Source: Phyllostachys edulis (Eukaryota > Streptophyta > Magnoliopsida > Poales > Poaceae). From it: a DNA stretch of 64,000 nucleotides. Shown one piece after another: positions 45,792 through 57,760 of this stretch. Below the pieces are notes generated by a model. The model was not told the DNA's origin and did no database searches. It saw nothing but the letters and a program-made list of their open reading frames with translations. The stretch lies in the NCBI GenBank assembly GCA_036346405.1, contig CM070551.1:55632488-55696487 (forward strand), read 5' to 3'. A program made the translations under genes and the position numbers. Numbering within the stretch: position 1 is the first letter of the stretch; every line of letters starts with the position of its first letter.

Positions 45792-47373
45792 TTTGTCACT
45801 TTGTTTCCCTATCTAGCAACAAGATATCTTGTGGCGTCCTCCATAGACAAATATTACCCTTGCACCAGTAATGGCCTAGGTCGCGTCGCAAGACCAAAAA
45901 CCGTGCCCACGCCCTACGCCCACGTCCACCTCCCTTCCTCTCCTCACTCTAGAGAAACCTCTCCCCACCCACGCCGCCCGCCTCTTCCACCCGAGCCGGC
46001 CGGTCCCTCCACGAGTGCTCTCTTCCTCCCCTCGCCCGTGACGCCACCGCATCCGCGAGTTGAGGTAAGGGGAGCTACCGGTGAGAAGGGTGGAGAGGAG
46101 AAGACTGACCGGCCAGCGCGCTGCATCCATGCCACCCCAACTCTCTCTCCTCTCCTGTCTCACACACGAGCGGTGCGCATCGCGCCGGCCGGTACCCGAC
46201 ACTTGCGCCGGATTTGGTCGCCCCCAACCTCCCCGACGCCGCCACGCCGCACGCTAGATCCCATTCCCATGCTCCCAGCCTCCCATCCTGATTTCCCGTC
46301 GTGGTGCATGGTTCCTCACCATCGCCGCCCGAATCGCTGCTAGGAACCCGTCTACTTCGGCAACTCCATCGTTGACGTCGTCTCTCTCCGCCAAGGACAG
46401 CGCTGCCAATGATGCACGGAGACAACAGAGGAGGCCATGGATAAACGTCGTTGCGGAGAAGGTGAAGAGGGCCAAGGCTGGACGCCTTCCACATGTTTGA
46501 CAAAATTCCCAACCACCTCCGGTGTTGTGGCTAGCCCCTCTGCAATGCTATCAACAATCCAGCGTGGACATTAGTCTTTCACAAGGTCAAACTGCATACT
46601 TTTTTGTCTTTTGGTGATCATATACGAAGGTCCGACAAAGTTGATCTACTGCTATCTTGACCAAGATTTGGTGGTATTTGATTTCATCTGGCTTATTGTT
46701 ATCTTCCTGCATTTGATGTTGTGCATCTTCAACTCATAACCACCTTGCTGGTACCAAGTAGAGTTTTCATAAACTAACTGCCTGCTCTAGAAGCTTGAGC
46801 TGTTGAAGCATGTTGATCTTGCTCCTAGGTTAACAAGCAAATTTGTATCTTAGGATGGTGTAGATCAGAAGCATTTGACATTAAGTTCATGGAAATATAA
46901 GTAATTGACATTGGATCCTATGATTATGGGCCCTTATAATCTGCACTCCGAGTTGGCATGATGTGCATGCACAAGTTGTTTATGCAATTACATTTTAAAT
47001 TTGATGTTCTTGAGACATGTATGGGATTACATGGATGCAGAGCAGTGCAAAAGAAAGTTCTGTGAGAACTGTGTATGAGGAAAATGCGTGCTTTCAATAG
47101 ACATGATTATCTTGTTGGCACTTTTATGAGAAAGTTTGACCTAATAAGTTTTGAGATCGATGACTTTCTTTTTTTATTATTCTGAATGTCTTTATATGAC
47201 TGTTTCTGTATACACTGATCTCTAGATAAAGCAGTTAAATGTACCTATCAAAGTTAAAATTTTTGAGTGGAATGCCAAAGGCTTACTGTCAAGAATTGAG
47301 GTGTGAGTCTACTATACTACATTACATGGTCCAATTTTGCATTGTTATGGCTAAAACTTACTTCACTCCTCAG
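45792..47373 (+). other. Helitron interior, captured sequence of unknown origin
   Basis: GC-rich at 45890-46500 with proline/serine-rich frames on both strands, probably a promoter and leader of another captured gene. It becomes AT-rich and intron-like from 46560. ORFs on both strands here are mirrored in the right copy and lack domains. Confidence 0.4.
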
Positions 47374-49580
47374 GGGCTCCAAGCGTTCCTCCCTAAGCCT
47401 GAGATGATGACTAGACTAAGAAATTTCACAGATCTAAAGAATAGTGTAAGTTCAACATATTATGTAAATATCATTTTGTATCCCATATAGGCACTTGAAA
47501 TCCACATCATGCATGTTGTTCCAGCCTTGGTGTATCAACACGACTGATGGTTTTTAATCTATTGTACTGTCCATTTATTAAGAAAGTGATTGTGATTTGT
47601 GGATTATACTATTTCGCCTACACAGGTTGGTCGATAGATCCAGGTCTGCATTACAAGGATTGATGAAATGACTAACGAATTAATAATTAGTGAAAAGAGG
47701 CATGGGTAAGTTTACTACATGATCTCTGTTGCCTCTTTTTTAAAGCATTCACCATCATATTGTTTGCGGGACACCCTTTGTATTTTTGGTTGTGGGTTTT
47801 AAAGTATGTATTCTTGGTCTATCAACTTAAGTACTAAGCAGTTGCTTACAAACACTATCTTATGCAAGAAACCCTTCTAATTAAATGGCTTTTGCTAAGC
47901 TCTTTTTAAAGCACTCTCCAAAGTATCTGTGTCACCTGACTTCTGCAACACTTCATCACATTTTAACTTATATGAGTGAATTCGTGCTTATCCTTGAGTT
48001 TTTTAATCAATTTTAAATGTGCTTACTTGTTTTAGGCAATAAAATACCTTAGGGAAGGAACACTCTTGCGAGGGACAATCCGCAAGTTGTTTCCATATGG
48101 TGTACAAATTAGGACTGGCGAGACTAACAGAGGGTAACATCCCTGACCTGTTTGTTACATATGGCATTTCTTCCTGTTCAGCTGAAGTTCAATATACTTT
48201 TAGAACTACTGCACAACCCTTCCTTTCCATTCCATTATTTCCTTTAGTAGATGCCAAAAAGTTCATTTTTGGACATATTTTCTTCTAAGCAGCATGATGT
48301 AGGTCAATCTCACGCATCTCCTATTGCTGACAGTTCACCAAATCACCCTAAATCAAGCGTGTGATTTACAATTGCTTACTCAGGTATTCTGTACCAAATT
48401 ATATAGAAGCTAACACAATATGTATTTAATTTTGACAACATTGTTAGGAGTCCTGAGTTTACATGATATAATTCACATTCTTAGACTAGATGATCAGAAC
48501 AAAGGCATGATCGTAGACTTGAGTGAAACATAAAATTTACCGATTGACCATCACATTGATGGCTTTCATTACAAATTCACTGCTGTGTCGATCTCCTGAC
48601 TTAGATTCTGGGCACTTGTGTTGTGCTTTAAATAAGGGTTGGTTCCCTTGAAATGTATACTAGACAACCACTATCTTTGACATGTGATGTTTCAATTTTA
48701 TTTAAATCATATAATTTCAAGCATTTGTTGTTGTGATCTAATCTGTATGCCTAATTGTGTACTGCAATCTCAAGGCTGCCAATTCTTTGATGAACTACTT
48801 TCGTTCCTGCATTGTGAACTATTCTGCATTTCCTGTTCTTGCCCGATATTAATTTGGGTCGTGTCCAGTCCAATGGAATCGTAAATATCACTTCATTGAG
48901 ATGGCAAACTTGTGAGGATCAACAAGTGGATACATTTTGCATGTCAAACTTACAGCTTCGTAATGTTCTGCATTTTGTAGTGGTTTGTTGCATATCTCAA
49001 ACATAACACACGGTCAGCTGACATTTGTTGGTGATGTGCTCAAAGTGGACGAGATAGTGAAAGCTCTTGTGATTAAATCAACAGCTCAGGATAGGATTGC
49101 TCTCAGGTACACGAGAGCAAACTTGTAATACTATAGCTCAGATCATTGAAATATAAGTGCATAGTCACTTTTGTTGTAAAAGAGGCCATCTGATGTTCAT
49201 TGACTCATTGCATGTGTGATGGTCCATTGAAAGTATTTCTTTCGCTCTGTGCAGTATTAAAGACCTTGAGAGCAAGCCTGGATTGTTTCTCTCTAACAAA
49301 CAAGTAAGGACAATGTATATGGCTCTCCATCAGGATACACTATTTTGGCAGTTTAAGTTATATATCCGTGTCAATACTCAGGTTTGTCACATTTTCCATT
49401 CTCTGGTTGTAGAAGGTGTTTTATGAGGCTGAAGAGATGGCACAAGGATACCAGGACCAAATTTCGGAGACACCTCAATTGTATGAACTAGACTCCTTGT
49501 GCAGCGACGCTGCTCCCTTCAACGACGAAGCACAGTCCTACCCAAACTGGAAGTGGTTGAAATTCAACAAGTCTGATAAT
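47374..49580 (+). pseudogene. S1-domain RNA-binding protein gene fragment with introns, left copy
   Basis: Six exon-like pieces with intact-looking splice signals lie at about 47374-47445, 47626-47705, 48036-48133, 49018-49106, 49255-49303 and 49413-49580. They encode GLQAFLPKPEMMTRLRN, CITRIDEMTNELIISEK, then AIKYLREGTLLRGTIRKLFP, DVLKVDEIVKALVIKS, IKDLESKPGLFLSN and FYEAEEMAQGY...NWKWLKF. The (G)TI.KLFPYG..I.TGETN stretch and LKVDE..KALVIKS are S1 RNA-binding fold; the protein resembles plastid S1 proteins of the RLSB/PDE338 type (tentative). A TAG in exon 2 and a one-base loss before intron 2 break it. One S1 exon appears missing between pieces 3 and 4. Confidence 0.65.
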
Positions 49581-50059
49581 GTAAACTGTAACTCTTGTAG
49601 TACTGAATTATTACAAGAATTATCTATAGAAATTTTGGTCAATTCAATATCCATGCTTACAATTGCAAATTTTGGGTCAAGGGTAATTTGGACAAATCAC
49701 ATCGAGTGTTTTTGGAATAAAAAAGAAAGAATTAATGGCAGAATATTGATTTTGTGGTAAAAGCTGGCTGTTTCAGTGAATAGTGTGGCAAATCACCAAG
49801 GACAACCTTATCTTGGTATTTTACGAAGTGATCATATTTGGCGCAATCGATTTTTCCTCTCTTTTTGCTTCATAAGTATGCACATATCTCAAGATGTTCC
49901 AGGGACGCATCCATTGTGGAGAGGATCTTAGGTGGACAATTTCCATCTCCACTTCCCCCTAATGGGTGCATGATAGTTTACGAAAAAATGCCCCCGAGAT
50001 GGAAACCATGCGAACGTTTTCGATCGCTGCTGCTGATGTAAAAGAGACGGCTTGGTTAG

Positions 50060-50270
50060 GAGCTAGGAGCTCCCCATTATGAAATGAAAATTACAAAAGT
50101 TGTTTTGTTATTGCTACGATGATTTTCTCATCAATGTTACTCCGTCCGTTTCTTTTTATAAGGCGTATTTTGACTAGGAGCTCTCCATTATGAACTAAAA
50201 ATAGCAAAAACTGTTTTGTTATTGCTACGATGATTTTCTCATCAATGTTACTCCCTCCGTTTTTTTATAA
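50060..50270. repeat. Tandem duplication including a Stowaway-like MITE end, left copy
   Basis: Two units of about 108 bp, each with AGGAGCTC(T/C)CCATTATGAA, a TTTTGTTATTGCTACGATG block, TCATCAATGTTACTCC and TCCGTTT...ATAAGGCGTATTTT. TACTCCCTCCGT is the end of Stowaway-type MITEs; a degenerate partner end lies near 50485. The duplication is present in both Helitron arms. Confidence 0.75.
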
Positions 50271-50520
50271 GGCGTATTTTAGCTAGGCACGAAGATTAAG
50301 AAGATTGTAAAATCAAGAGAAAGACCGAAGAAAATAACTATGCTACCCATGGTATAAATACCTTAAAAATGTGTGAGAGAATAGTTTGAGAGAATTACTT
50401 ATAAATGTAGGAGAGAGAAAATGTGATAAATAAAAGTAGACGAGAAAAAAACATTAATAAATTTACATACACATCTTATATTTTGAAACATTAAAAATTG
50501 GAGTTGGTGCTCGTCTGTCC

Positions 50521-50880
50521 TCTCCATCCTCTTCGGTGTTCGTTGGATCGATTGAAGCGGGCATCGATAGCCGATCGTCGCCGAAAGCACGATAACGGTT
50601 GTGACGACATCTTTGTGACTATAATTTTTTTTAATCTGTAGCCTTCTTCTTTTACGCTGACTGAATAATAATATATTGAATGAGCATGAGTACACAACTG
50701 TACTCGCGATCCAACACACATAATACAGTTATATAATATGCAAGGCTGGTCAAAGAAATGGCTTGTGGTTCCTTTGTTTGCATAAAGGCACTTATTGAAA
50801 TAGATTATGTAGTAGCAAATCCTAAGACCTAGCATTTTTAACTAACACAAGTTTTAACAAAGTTGAGTTTTGATGTAAAA
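50521..50880 (-). other. Spacer of the inverted Helitron pair (LTR fragment)
   Basis: Not part of either arm; with the last 34 bases of the right Helitron it makes the 394 bp gap between arms. It resembles the 58487-family LTR in part (GTGAGTACACA(C/A)(C/A)...GTACTCGC, TTCTTTTGC/GTTTGC words), and sequence just beyond the right Helitron continues that LTR. The right Helitron therefore inserted into an LTR, and the left Helitron abuts it. No gene. Confidence 0.55.
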
Positions 50881-50902
50881 CTAGTTCGATGCCCGTGCAC
50901 CA
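50881..50902 (-). terminator. Helitron 3' terminus, right copy
   Basis: On minus, TGCACGGGCATCGAACTAG followed by host T. CTAG is the CTRR end that terminates rolling-circle transposition. This is a transposition end, not a transcription terminator. The left copy lacks it. Confidence 0.85.
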
Positions 50903-51676
50903 ACTCCAATGTGTGACAGACGAGCACCAACTCCAATTTTTAATGTTTCAAAATATAAGATGTGTATGTAAATTTATTAATGTTTTTTTCTCGTCTACTT
51001 TTGTTTATCACATTTTCTCTCTCCTACATTTATAAGTAATTCTCTCAAACTATTCTCTCACACATTTTTAAGGTATTTATACCATGGGTAGAATAGTTAT
51101 TTTCTTCAGTCTTTCTCTTGATTTTACAATCTTCTTAATCCTTGTGCCTAGCTAAAATATGCCTTATAAAAAAACGGAGGGAGTAACATTGATGAGAAAA
51201 TCATCGTAGCAATAACAAAACAGTTTTTGCTATTTTTAGTTCATAATGGAGAGCTCCTAGTCAAAATACGCCTTATAAAAAGAAACGGATGGAGTAACAT
51301 TGATGAGAAAATCATCGTAGCAATAACAAAACAACTTTTGTAATTTTCATTTCATAATGGGGAGCTCCCAGCTCCTAACCAAGCCGTCTCTTTTACATCA
51401 GCAGCAGCGATCGACAACGTTCACGTGGTTTCCATCTCGGGGGCATTTTTTCGTAAACTATCATGCACCCATTAGGGGGAAGTGGAGATGGAAATTGTCC
51501 ACCTCAGATCCTCTCCACAATGGATGCGTCCCTGGAACATCTTGAGATATGTGCAAACTTATGAAGCAAAAAGAGAGGAAAAATCGATTGCGCCAAATAT
51601 TATCACTTCGTAAAATACCACGATAAAGGTTGTCCTTGGTGATTTGCCACACTATTCATCAAAATGTACCAAATTT

Positions 51677-54086
51677 TTACCACAAAATCAATATTCTGCC
51701 ATTAATTCTTTCTTTTTTATTCCAAAAACACTCGATGTGATTTGTCCAAATTACCCTTGACCCAAAATTTGCAATTGTAAGCATGGATATTGAATTGACC
51801 AAAATTTCTATAGATAATTCTTGTAATAATTCAGTACTACAAGAGTTACAGTTTACATTATCAGACTTGTTGAATTTCAACCACTTCCAGTTTGCGTAGG
51901 ACTGTGCTTCGTCGTTGAAGGGAGCAGCGTCGTTGCACAAGGAGTCTAGTTCATACGATTGAGGTGTCTCTGAAATTTGGTCCTGGTATCTTTGTGCCAT
52001 CTCTTCAGCCTCATAAAACACCTTCTACAACCAGAGAATGGAAAATGTGACAAACCTGAGTATTGACATGGATATATAACTTAAACTGCCAAAATAGTGT
52101 ATCCTGATGGAGAGCCATATACATTGTCCTTACTTGTTTGTTAGAGAGAAACAATCCAGGCTTGCTCTCAAGGTCTTTAATACTGCACAGAGCGAAAGAA
52201 ATACTTTCAATGGACCATCACAGATGCAATGAGTCAATGAACATCAAATGGCCTCTTTTACAACAAAAGTGACTATGCACTTATATTTCAATGATCTGAG
52301 CTATAGTATTACAAGTTTGCTCTCGTGTACCTGAGAGCAATCCTATCCTGAGCTGTCGATTTAATCACAAGAGCTTTCACTATCTGGTCCACTTTGAGCA
52401 CATCACCAACAAATGTCAGCTGACCGTGTGTTATGTTTGAGATATGCAACAAACCACTACAAAATGCAGAACATTACGAAGCTGTAAGTTTGACATGCAA
52501 AATGTTTCCACTTGTTGATCCTCACAAGTTTGCCATCTCAATGAAGTGATATTTACGATTCCATTGGACTGGACACGACCCAAATTAATATCGGGCAAGA
52601 ACAGGAAATGCAAAATAGTTCACAATGCAGGAACGAAAGTAGTTCATCAAAGAATTCGTAGCCTTGAGATTGCAGTACACAATTAGGCATACAGATTAGA
52701 TCACAACAACAAATGCTTGAAATTATATGATTTAAATAAAATTGAAACATCACATGTCAAAGATAGTGGTTGTCTAGTATACATTTCAAGGGAACCAACC
52801 CTTATTTAAAGCACAACCCTTATCTAAAGCACAACACAAGTGCCCAGAATCTAAGTCAGGAGATCGACACAGTAGTGAATTTGTAATGAAAGCCATCAAT
52901 GTGAAGGTCAATTGGTAAATATTATGTTTCACTCAAGTCTACTATCATGCCTTTGTTCTGATCATCTAGTCTAAGAATGTGAATTATATCATGTAAACTC
53001 AGGACTCCTAACAATGTTGTCAAAATTAAATACATATTGTGTTAGCTTCGATATAATTTGGTACAGAATACCTGAGTAAGCAATTGTAAATCACACACTT
53101 GATTTAGGGTGATTTGGTGAACTGTCAGCAACAGGAGATGCGTGAGATTGACCTACATCATGCTGCTTAGAAGAAAATATGTCCGAAAATGAACTTTTTG
53201 GCATCAACTAAAGGAAATAATGGAATGGAAAGGAAGGGTTGTGCAGTAGTTCTAAAAGTATATTGAACTGCAGCTGAACAGGAAGAAATGCCATATGTAA
53301 CAAAGCAGTCGTGATGTTACCCTCTGTTAGTCTCGCCAGTCCTAATTTGTGCACCATATGGAAACAACTTGCGGATTGTCCCTCGCAAGAGTGTTCCTTC
53401 CCTAAGGTATTTTATTGCCTAAAACAAGTAAGCACATTTAAAATTGATTAAAAAACTCAAGGATAAGCATGAATTCACTCATATAAGTTAAAATGTGATG
53501 AAGTGTTGCAGAAGTCAGGTGACACAGAGACTTTGGAGAGTGCTTTAAAAAGAGCTTAGCAAAAGCCATTTAATTAGAAGGGTTTCTTGCATAAGATAGT
53601 GTTTGTAAGCAATCTGTTTAGTACTTAAGTTGATAGACCAAGAATACATACTTTAAACAGCCACAACCAAAAATACAAAGGGTGTCCTGGCAAAGAATAT
53701 GACGGTGAATGCTTTTAAAAAAAGAGGCAACAGAGATCATGTAGTAAACTTACCCATGCCTCTTTTCACTAGTTATTAATTCGTTAGTCATTTCATCAAT
53801 CCTTGTAATGCAGACCTGGATCTATCGACCAACCTGTGTAGGCGAAATAGTATAATCCACAAATCACAATCACTTTCTTAATAAATGGACAGTATAATAG
53901 ATTAAAAACCATCAGTCGTGTTGATACACCAAGGCTGGAACAACATGCATGATGTGGATTTCAAGTGCCTATATGGGATACAAAATGATATTTACATAAT
54001 ATGCTGAACTTACACTATTCTTTAGATCTGTGAAATTTCTTAGTCTAGTCATCATCTCAGGCTTAGGGAGGAACGCTCGGAGCCCC
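51677..54086 (-). pseudogene. S1-domain RNA-binding protein gene fragment, right copy
   Basis: Inverse copy of 47374-49580, with exon-like pieces at about 54013-54086, 53754-53833, 53322-53419, 52332-52420, 52139-52187 and 51860-52024. The last exon reads FYEAEEMAQRY...LCNDAAPFNDEAQSYANWKWLKF. It shares the TAG in exon 2 with the left copy, so that mutation predates the duplication of the element. In exon 3 it encodes FPYGAQ where the left copy has FPYGVQ. Confidence 0.65.
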
Positions 54087-55663
54087 TGAGGTGTGAAGTA
54101 AGTTTTAGCCATAACAATGCAAAATTGGACCATGTAATGTAGTATAGTAGACTCACACCTCAATTCTTGACAGTAAGCCTTTGGCATTCCACTCGAAAAT
54201 TTTAACTTTGATAGGTACATTTAACTGCTTTATCTAGAGATCAGTGTATACAGAAATAGTCATATAAAGACATTCGTAATAATAAAAAAGAAAGTCATCG
54301 ATCTCAAAACTTATTAGGTCAAACTTTCTCATAAAAGTGCCAACAAGATAATCATGTCTATTGAAAGCACGATTTTCCTCATACACGCTCTCACGAACTT
54401 TCTTTTTAATCGCTTCGCATCCATGTAATCCCATACATGTCTCAAGAACATCAAATTTAAAATGTAATTGCATAAACAGCTTGTGCATGCACATCATGCC
54501 AACTCGGAGTGCAGATTATAAGGGCCCATAATCATAGGATCCAATGTCAATTACTTATATTTCCATGAACTTAATGTCAAATGCTTCTGATCTACACCAT
54601 CCTAAGATAGAAATTTGATTGTTAACCTAGGAGCAAGATCAACATGCTTCAACAGCTCAAGCTTCTAGAGCAGGCAATTAGTTTATGAAAACTCTACTTG
54701 GTACCAGCAAGGTGGTTGTGAGTTGAAGATGCACAACATCAAATGCAGGAAGATAACAATAAGCGAGATGAAATCAAATACCACCAAATCTTGGTCAAGA
54801 TAGCAATAGATCAACTTTGTCGGACCTTCGTATATGATAACCAAAAGACAAAAAAGTATGCAGTTTGACCTTGTGAAAGACTAATGTCCACGCTGGATTG
54901 TTGATAGCATTGTAGAGGGGCTAGCCACAACACCGGAGGTGGTTGGGAATTTTGTCAAACATGTGGAAGGCGTCCAGCCTTGGCCCTCTTCACCTTCTCC
55001 GCAACGGCGTTTAGCCATGGCCTCCTCTGTTGTCTCCGCATTGGCACCCCCGACGCCGCGCATCATTGGCAGCGCTGTCCTTGGCGGAGAGAGACGACGT
55101 CAACGGTGGAGTTGCCGAAGTAGATGGGTTCCTAGCAGCGATTCGGGCGGCGATGGTGAGGAACCATGCACCACGACGGGAAATCGGGATGGGAGGCTGG
55201 GAGCATGGGAATGGGATCCATCGCGCGGCATGGCGGCGTCGGTGAGGTCGGGGGCGACCAAATCCGGCGCGAGCGTCGGGTACCGCTCGGGTGTGAGACA
55301 GGAGAGGAGAGTGAGTTGGGGTGGCATGGATGCAGCGCGCCGGCCGGTCAGTCTTCTTCTCTCCACCCTTCTCACCGGCAGCTCCCGTTACCTCAACTCG
55401 CGGATGTGGTGGCGTCGCGAGCGAGGGGAGGAAGAGAGCACTCGTGGAGGGACCGGCTGGCTCGGGTGGAAGAGGAGGGCGGCGTGGATGGGGAGAGGTT
55501 GCTCTAGAGTGAGGAGAGGAAGGGAGGTGGACGTGGGCGTAGGGCGTGGGCACGGTTTCTGGTCTTGCGATGCGACCTAGGCCATTACTGGTGCAAGGGT
55601 AATATTTGTCTATGGAGGACGCCACAATATACTGTTGCTAGATAGGGAAACAAAGTGACAAAC

Positions 55664-56071
55664 CTCTTTGCACCATTGATATGTGCAGCCTCAGGCATGT
55701 TGAAGCTGATCATGGTGGTGTTGTACATGATCACAGAGTGGTTGGATGAATGAACCCCATGCCGCCCATATCGCCAAAGAAGGTTGAAGACATGGTTAAT
55801 GTCACCGGTGACCTTCAGATAGTTGTCCATGACCCCGAGGTCAACAAGGTGGAACTCATGATAGAACATGTCCTCGTCATGTGCTCATTCTTCTTCCGGT
55901 CGGAGGCGATGATGTAGTGTCCTCACTCTTCAGACGGCAAGCAATATGGGATCCAATGAAACCACCACCCAAGAATTGATATCCTCGGCTTCTCGATCGG
56001 CCAAGAGGGCTCCTCTCTAGAGCCTCATAGGTGTACTCGCCATAAGCACTCTGGTCTTCTACGCTCCCCAT
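55664..56071 (-). pseudogene. GME: GDP-mannose 3,5-epimerase fragment, right copy
   Basis: Inverse copy of 45382-45791. From ATG at 56071 it reads AYGEYTYEALER in one frame, and the same frame gives GGGFIGSHIACRLKSED, the nucleotide-binding loop region, before a frame change. A second frame carries FYHEFHLVDLGVMDNYLKVT, and the third SNHSVIMYNTTMISFNM. It is better preserved than the left copy but still not translatable as one protein. It points toward the centre of the inverted pair. Confidence 0.85.
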
Positions 56072-57055
56072 TCTCATCATTTCAAGCATTTGCAACAACG
56101 AGTATATATAAAAGTCAAATTGATACGAGGGATTAGTGAATTCTCTTGAAACATTGGTAGCTAGAATTGAGACGACAATAAAGTTGCATTGTACACATCC
56201 ATTGCTTAGAGGGCAGCTCATTAATTCATCACCACATGTCACAAAAATTTCATATAAAACAAGATACTAACCGCAAATGGTTAAGCAATCACCGATGTGG
56301 GAATCTTTGCACTAATGGTGGATACCGTGGCTATTAAAATTATCCGATATCCGAGATGCAAGCAGGAATCAGATGCACTCAAGTGTTTAAGCTCCTTAAT
56401 TTAAGTACTATTGCAGATCCAGTTTATTTCAATAGTAAGCATACCATGGAGAAAAGAACAGAAAAGCAGACACCAAAGCTCAATACCAAACAAGACTACA
56501 AAGATCTTAGTATATCAAACATTTTTCTCCATGAGATCCGGCTCCATGCAAGCACCATCACATGCTATCCTATCCAGAGTTCTTGAACCTTTTGCCCTGA
56601 CCAAGAACCAAATCCTACCAAAACGGAGCTCAGAATAAGCTTGCTAGCTTAATTAAACCAAGAAAGAATGATATACCAGACGGCACAAACGAGAACCAAA
56701 GTATCTCATGAGAAAAAATGAGATCTTGGCGAGGATTTGGCGGATTTACCTCTCTTGTTGGTGAGGAAGGAACAAACGAGGAGTCGGGGAGGAGAGGAGG
56801 CACGGACGACGGAGGTTGCTAGGAGACAGAGAGATCTCCTGTGGTGCACCGCTGCCTACTTGAGAGAGAACAGGCGGCGGTTTCAGGGGAGAGCTGAGAG
56901 GCAGGAGGGCGCAAATCGCAAAGGAAGGAGGAGGCTGAAGAAGTGGGCGGTGGCGGTTGCTGATCGCGTTTCAACAGATGTCAAGAGCGGCACTGACATC
57001 TCCACCGTTGAGGGAGGACGGACCGTCACCAACTCGTATTTTTAAGTAGTAGAGA

Positions 57056-57330
57056 TAATAGATTGAAAACATAATTTAAAACAAATAAACAATAGTAGTT
57101 TAACAATTATTTTCACAAAGAATACAAAACCTAATCAATTTCTTTCACATATGAGTTTAACTACACACAGCTGCCCCTTCTCAAGTGTTTTTATGAAAAT
57201 GTACCCCGATTATCAAAACAATTTCAGTACAAGACTATTATCATCACAGAGCATTCATCTCAAGCCCACCACACAACATTGCAATATATTCTAGTAGCAG
57301 TATCAAATCAAATATCATATGAATAACTGA
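57056..57330 (-). mobile_element. LTR fragment (58487 family)
   Basis: TAATAGATTGAAAACA, a run of AA(A)CAAATA words, TTATTTTCACAAAGA and TTTTATGAA(G/A)AT(C/G)TAC match 58945-59100. It is the continuation of the LTR that was split by the right Helitron. It fades out near 57330. Confidence 0.6.
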
Positions 57331-57740
57331 CTAGAACAAATACAAATTCCTAAAACAAGTACAATTATCATGAGGGATCGACCATGACAGATTATTGATA
57401 GAAATAGTTAGGGAAAGGGGTGTCGGGGTCGGCAACTCGGCATTGGTTACCTTTAGGGCCGAGGAGAAGGACGAGCAGAAGCAAGACGAGCAAAGCAGGC
57501 GGCGGTCGAAGGGAGGCACGCCTGGCTCGAGGAGGGGAGGACTTGGCGGGCCTCGGGGAGGAGGCGCCATGCTCGGGGAGGCGACCTGGCCTGGAGGAGG
57601 AGGCGCGTCGATGGGATCGGGAGGAGTCGCGCCAGGCTCGAGGAGGCAGCGTCGAGGACGGTGGCGGCAGGCTCTGGGAGGAGGAGGAGGAGTTGAGAAA
57701 CTTAATCGCTTGAGTGGCGGGCGCGGGCAAACCCTAGAGT
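57331..57740 (-). other. GC-rich 5' exon of a CACTA transcript
   Basis: Starts just downstream (minus) of a TATA-like box with CTCTAGGGTTTGCC, then C-rich proline frames, and a possible donor GCCCTAAAG followed by GTAACC near 57450. It is the counterpart of 25401-25775. The 158-codon frame spanning it is arginine/proline-rich without a domain. Confidence 0.4.
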
Positions 57741-57743
57741 CCG

Positions 57744-57756
57744 AATATAAATAGAT
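57744..57756 (-). promoter_or_regulatory. TATA box of the CACTA leader
   Basis: Minus strand reads ATCTATTTATATT between the subterminal repeats and the CTCTAGGGTTTG start region, the same geometry as at 25389. Confidence 0.55.
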
Positions 57757-57760
57757 GGAT

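Larger units (their letters stand above)
44378..50520 (+). mobile_element. Helitron, left copy, 3' end missing
   Basis: The 5' end is TCTCTACTACTTAAAA after a host A, matching the known grass Helitron 5' consensus TCTMTAYTAMY. The copy runs to CTCGTCTGTC at 50520 and then stops matching its partner. The last 34 bases, including the CTAG terminus, are absent. It has no Rep/helicase gene, so it is non-autonomous. It carries GC-rich leader sequence, a GDP-mannose epimerase fragment, an S1-domain gene fragment and a duplicated MITE end. It is inverted relative to 50881-57055. Confidence 0.85.
50881..57055 (-). mobile_element. Helitron, right copy, complete (6175 bp)
   Basis: Reading on minus, it starts TCTCTACTACTTAAAA at 57055 after a host A and ends GCACGGGCATCGAACTAG at 50881 before a host T. 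Both match published grass Helitron consensus ends (TCTMTAYTAMY and GCACGKRYA...CTAG) and the A/T insertion preference. The usual hairpin arm upstream of GCACGGGC is not clear. Its contents are collinear with the left copy and about 95 percent similar in the short stretches I aligned. No Rep/helicase. Confidence 0.9.

Noticed and set aside
45876..46512. Long ORFs on both strands between the captured genes, mirrored at 54939-55625
   Set aside because: High GC content yields long frames; the copies in the two arms differ by frame changes and no domain is visible.
44378..57055. Two unrelated neighbouring Helitrons
   Set aside because: Internal content is collinear over about 6.1 kb including the same stop codon and the same tandem duplication, so they are copies of one element, whether by inverted duplication or two insertions.
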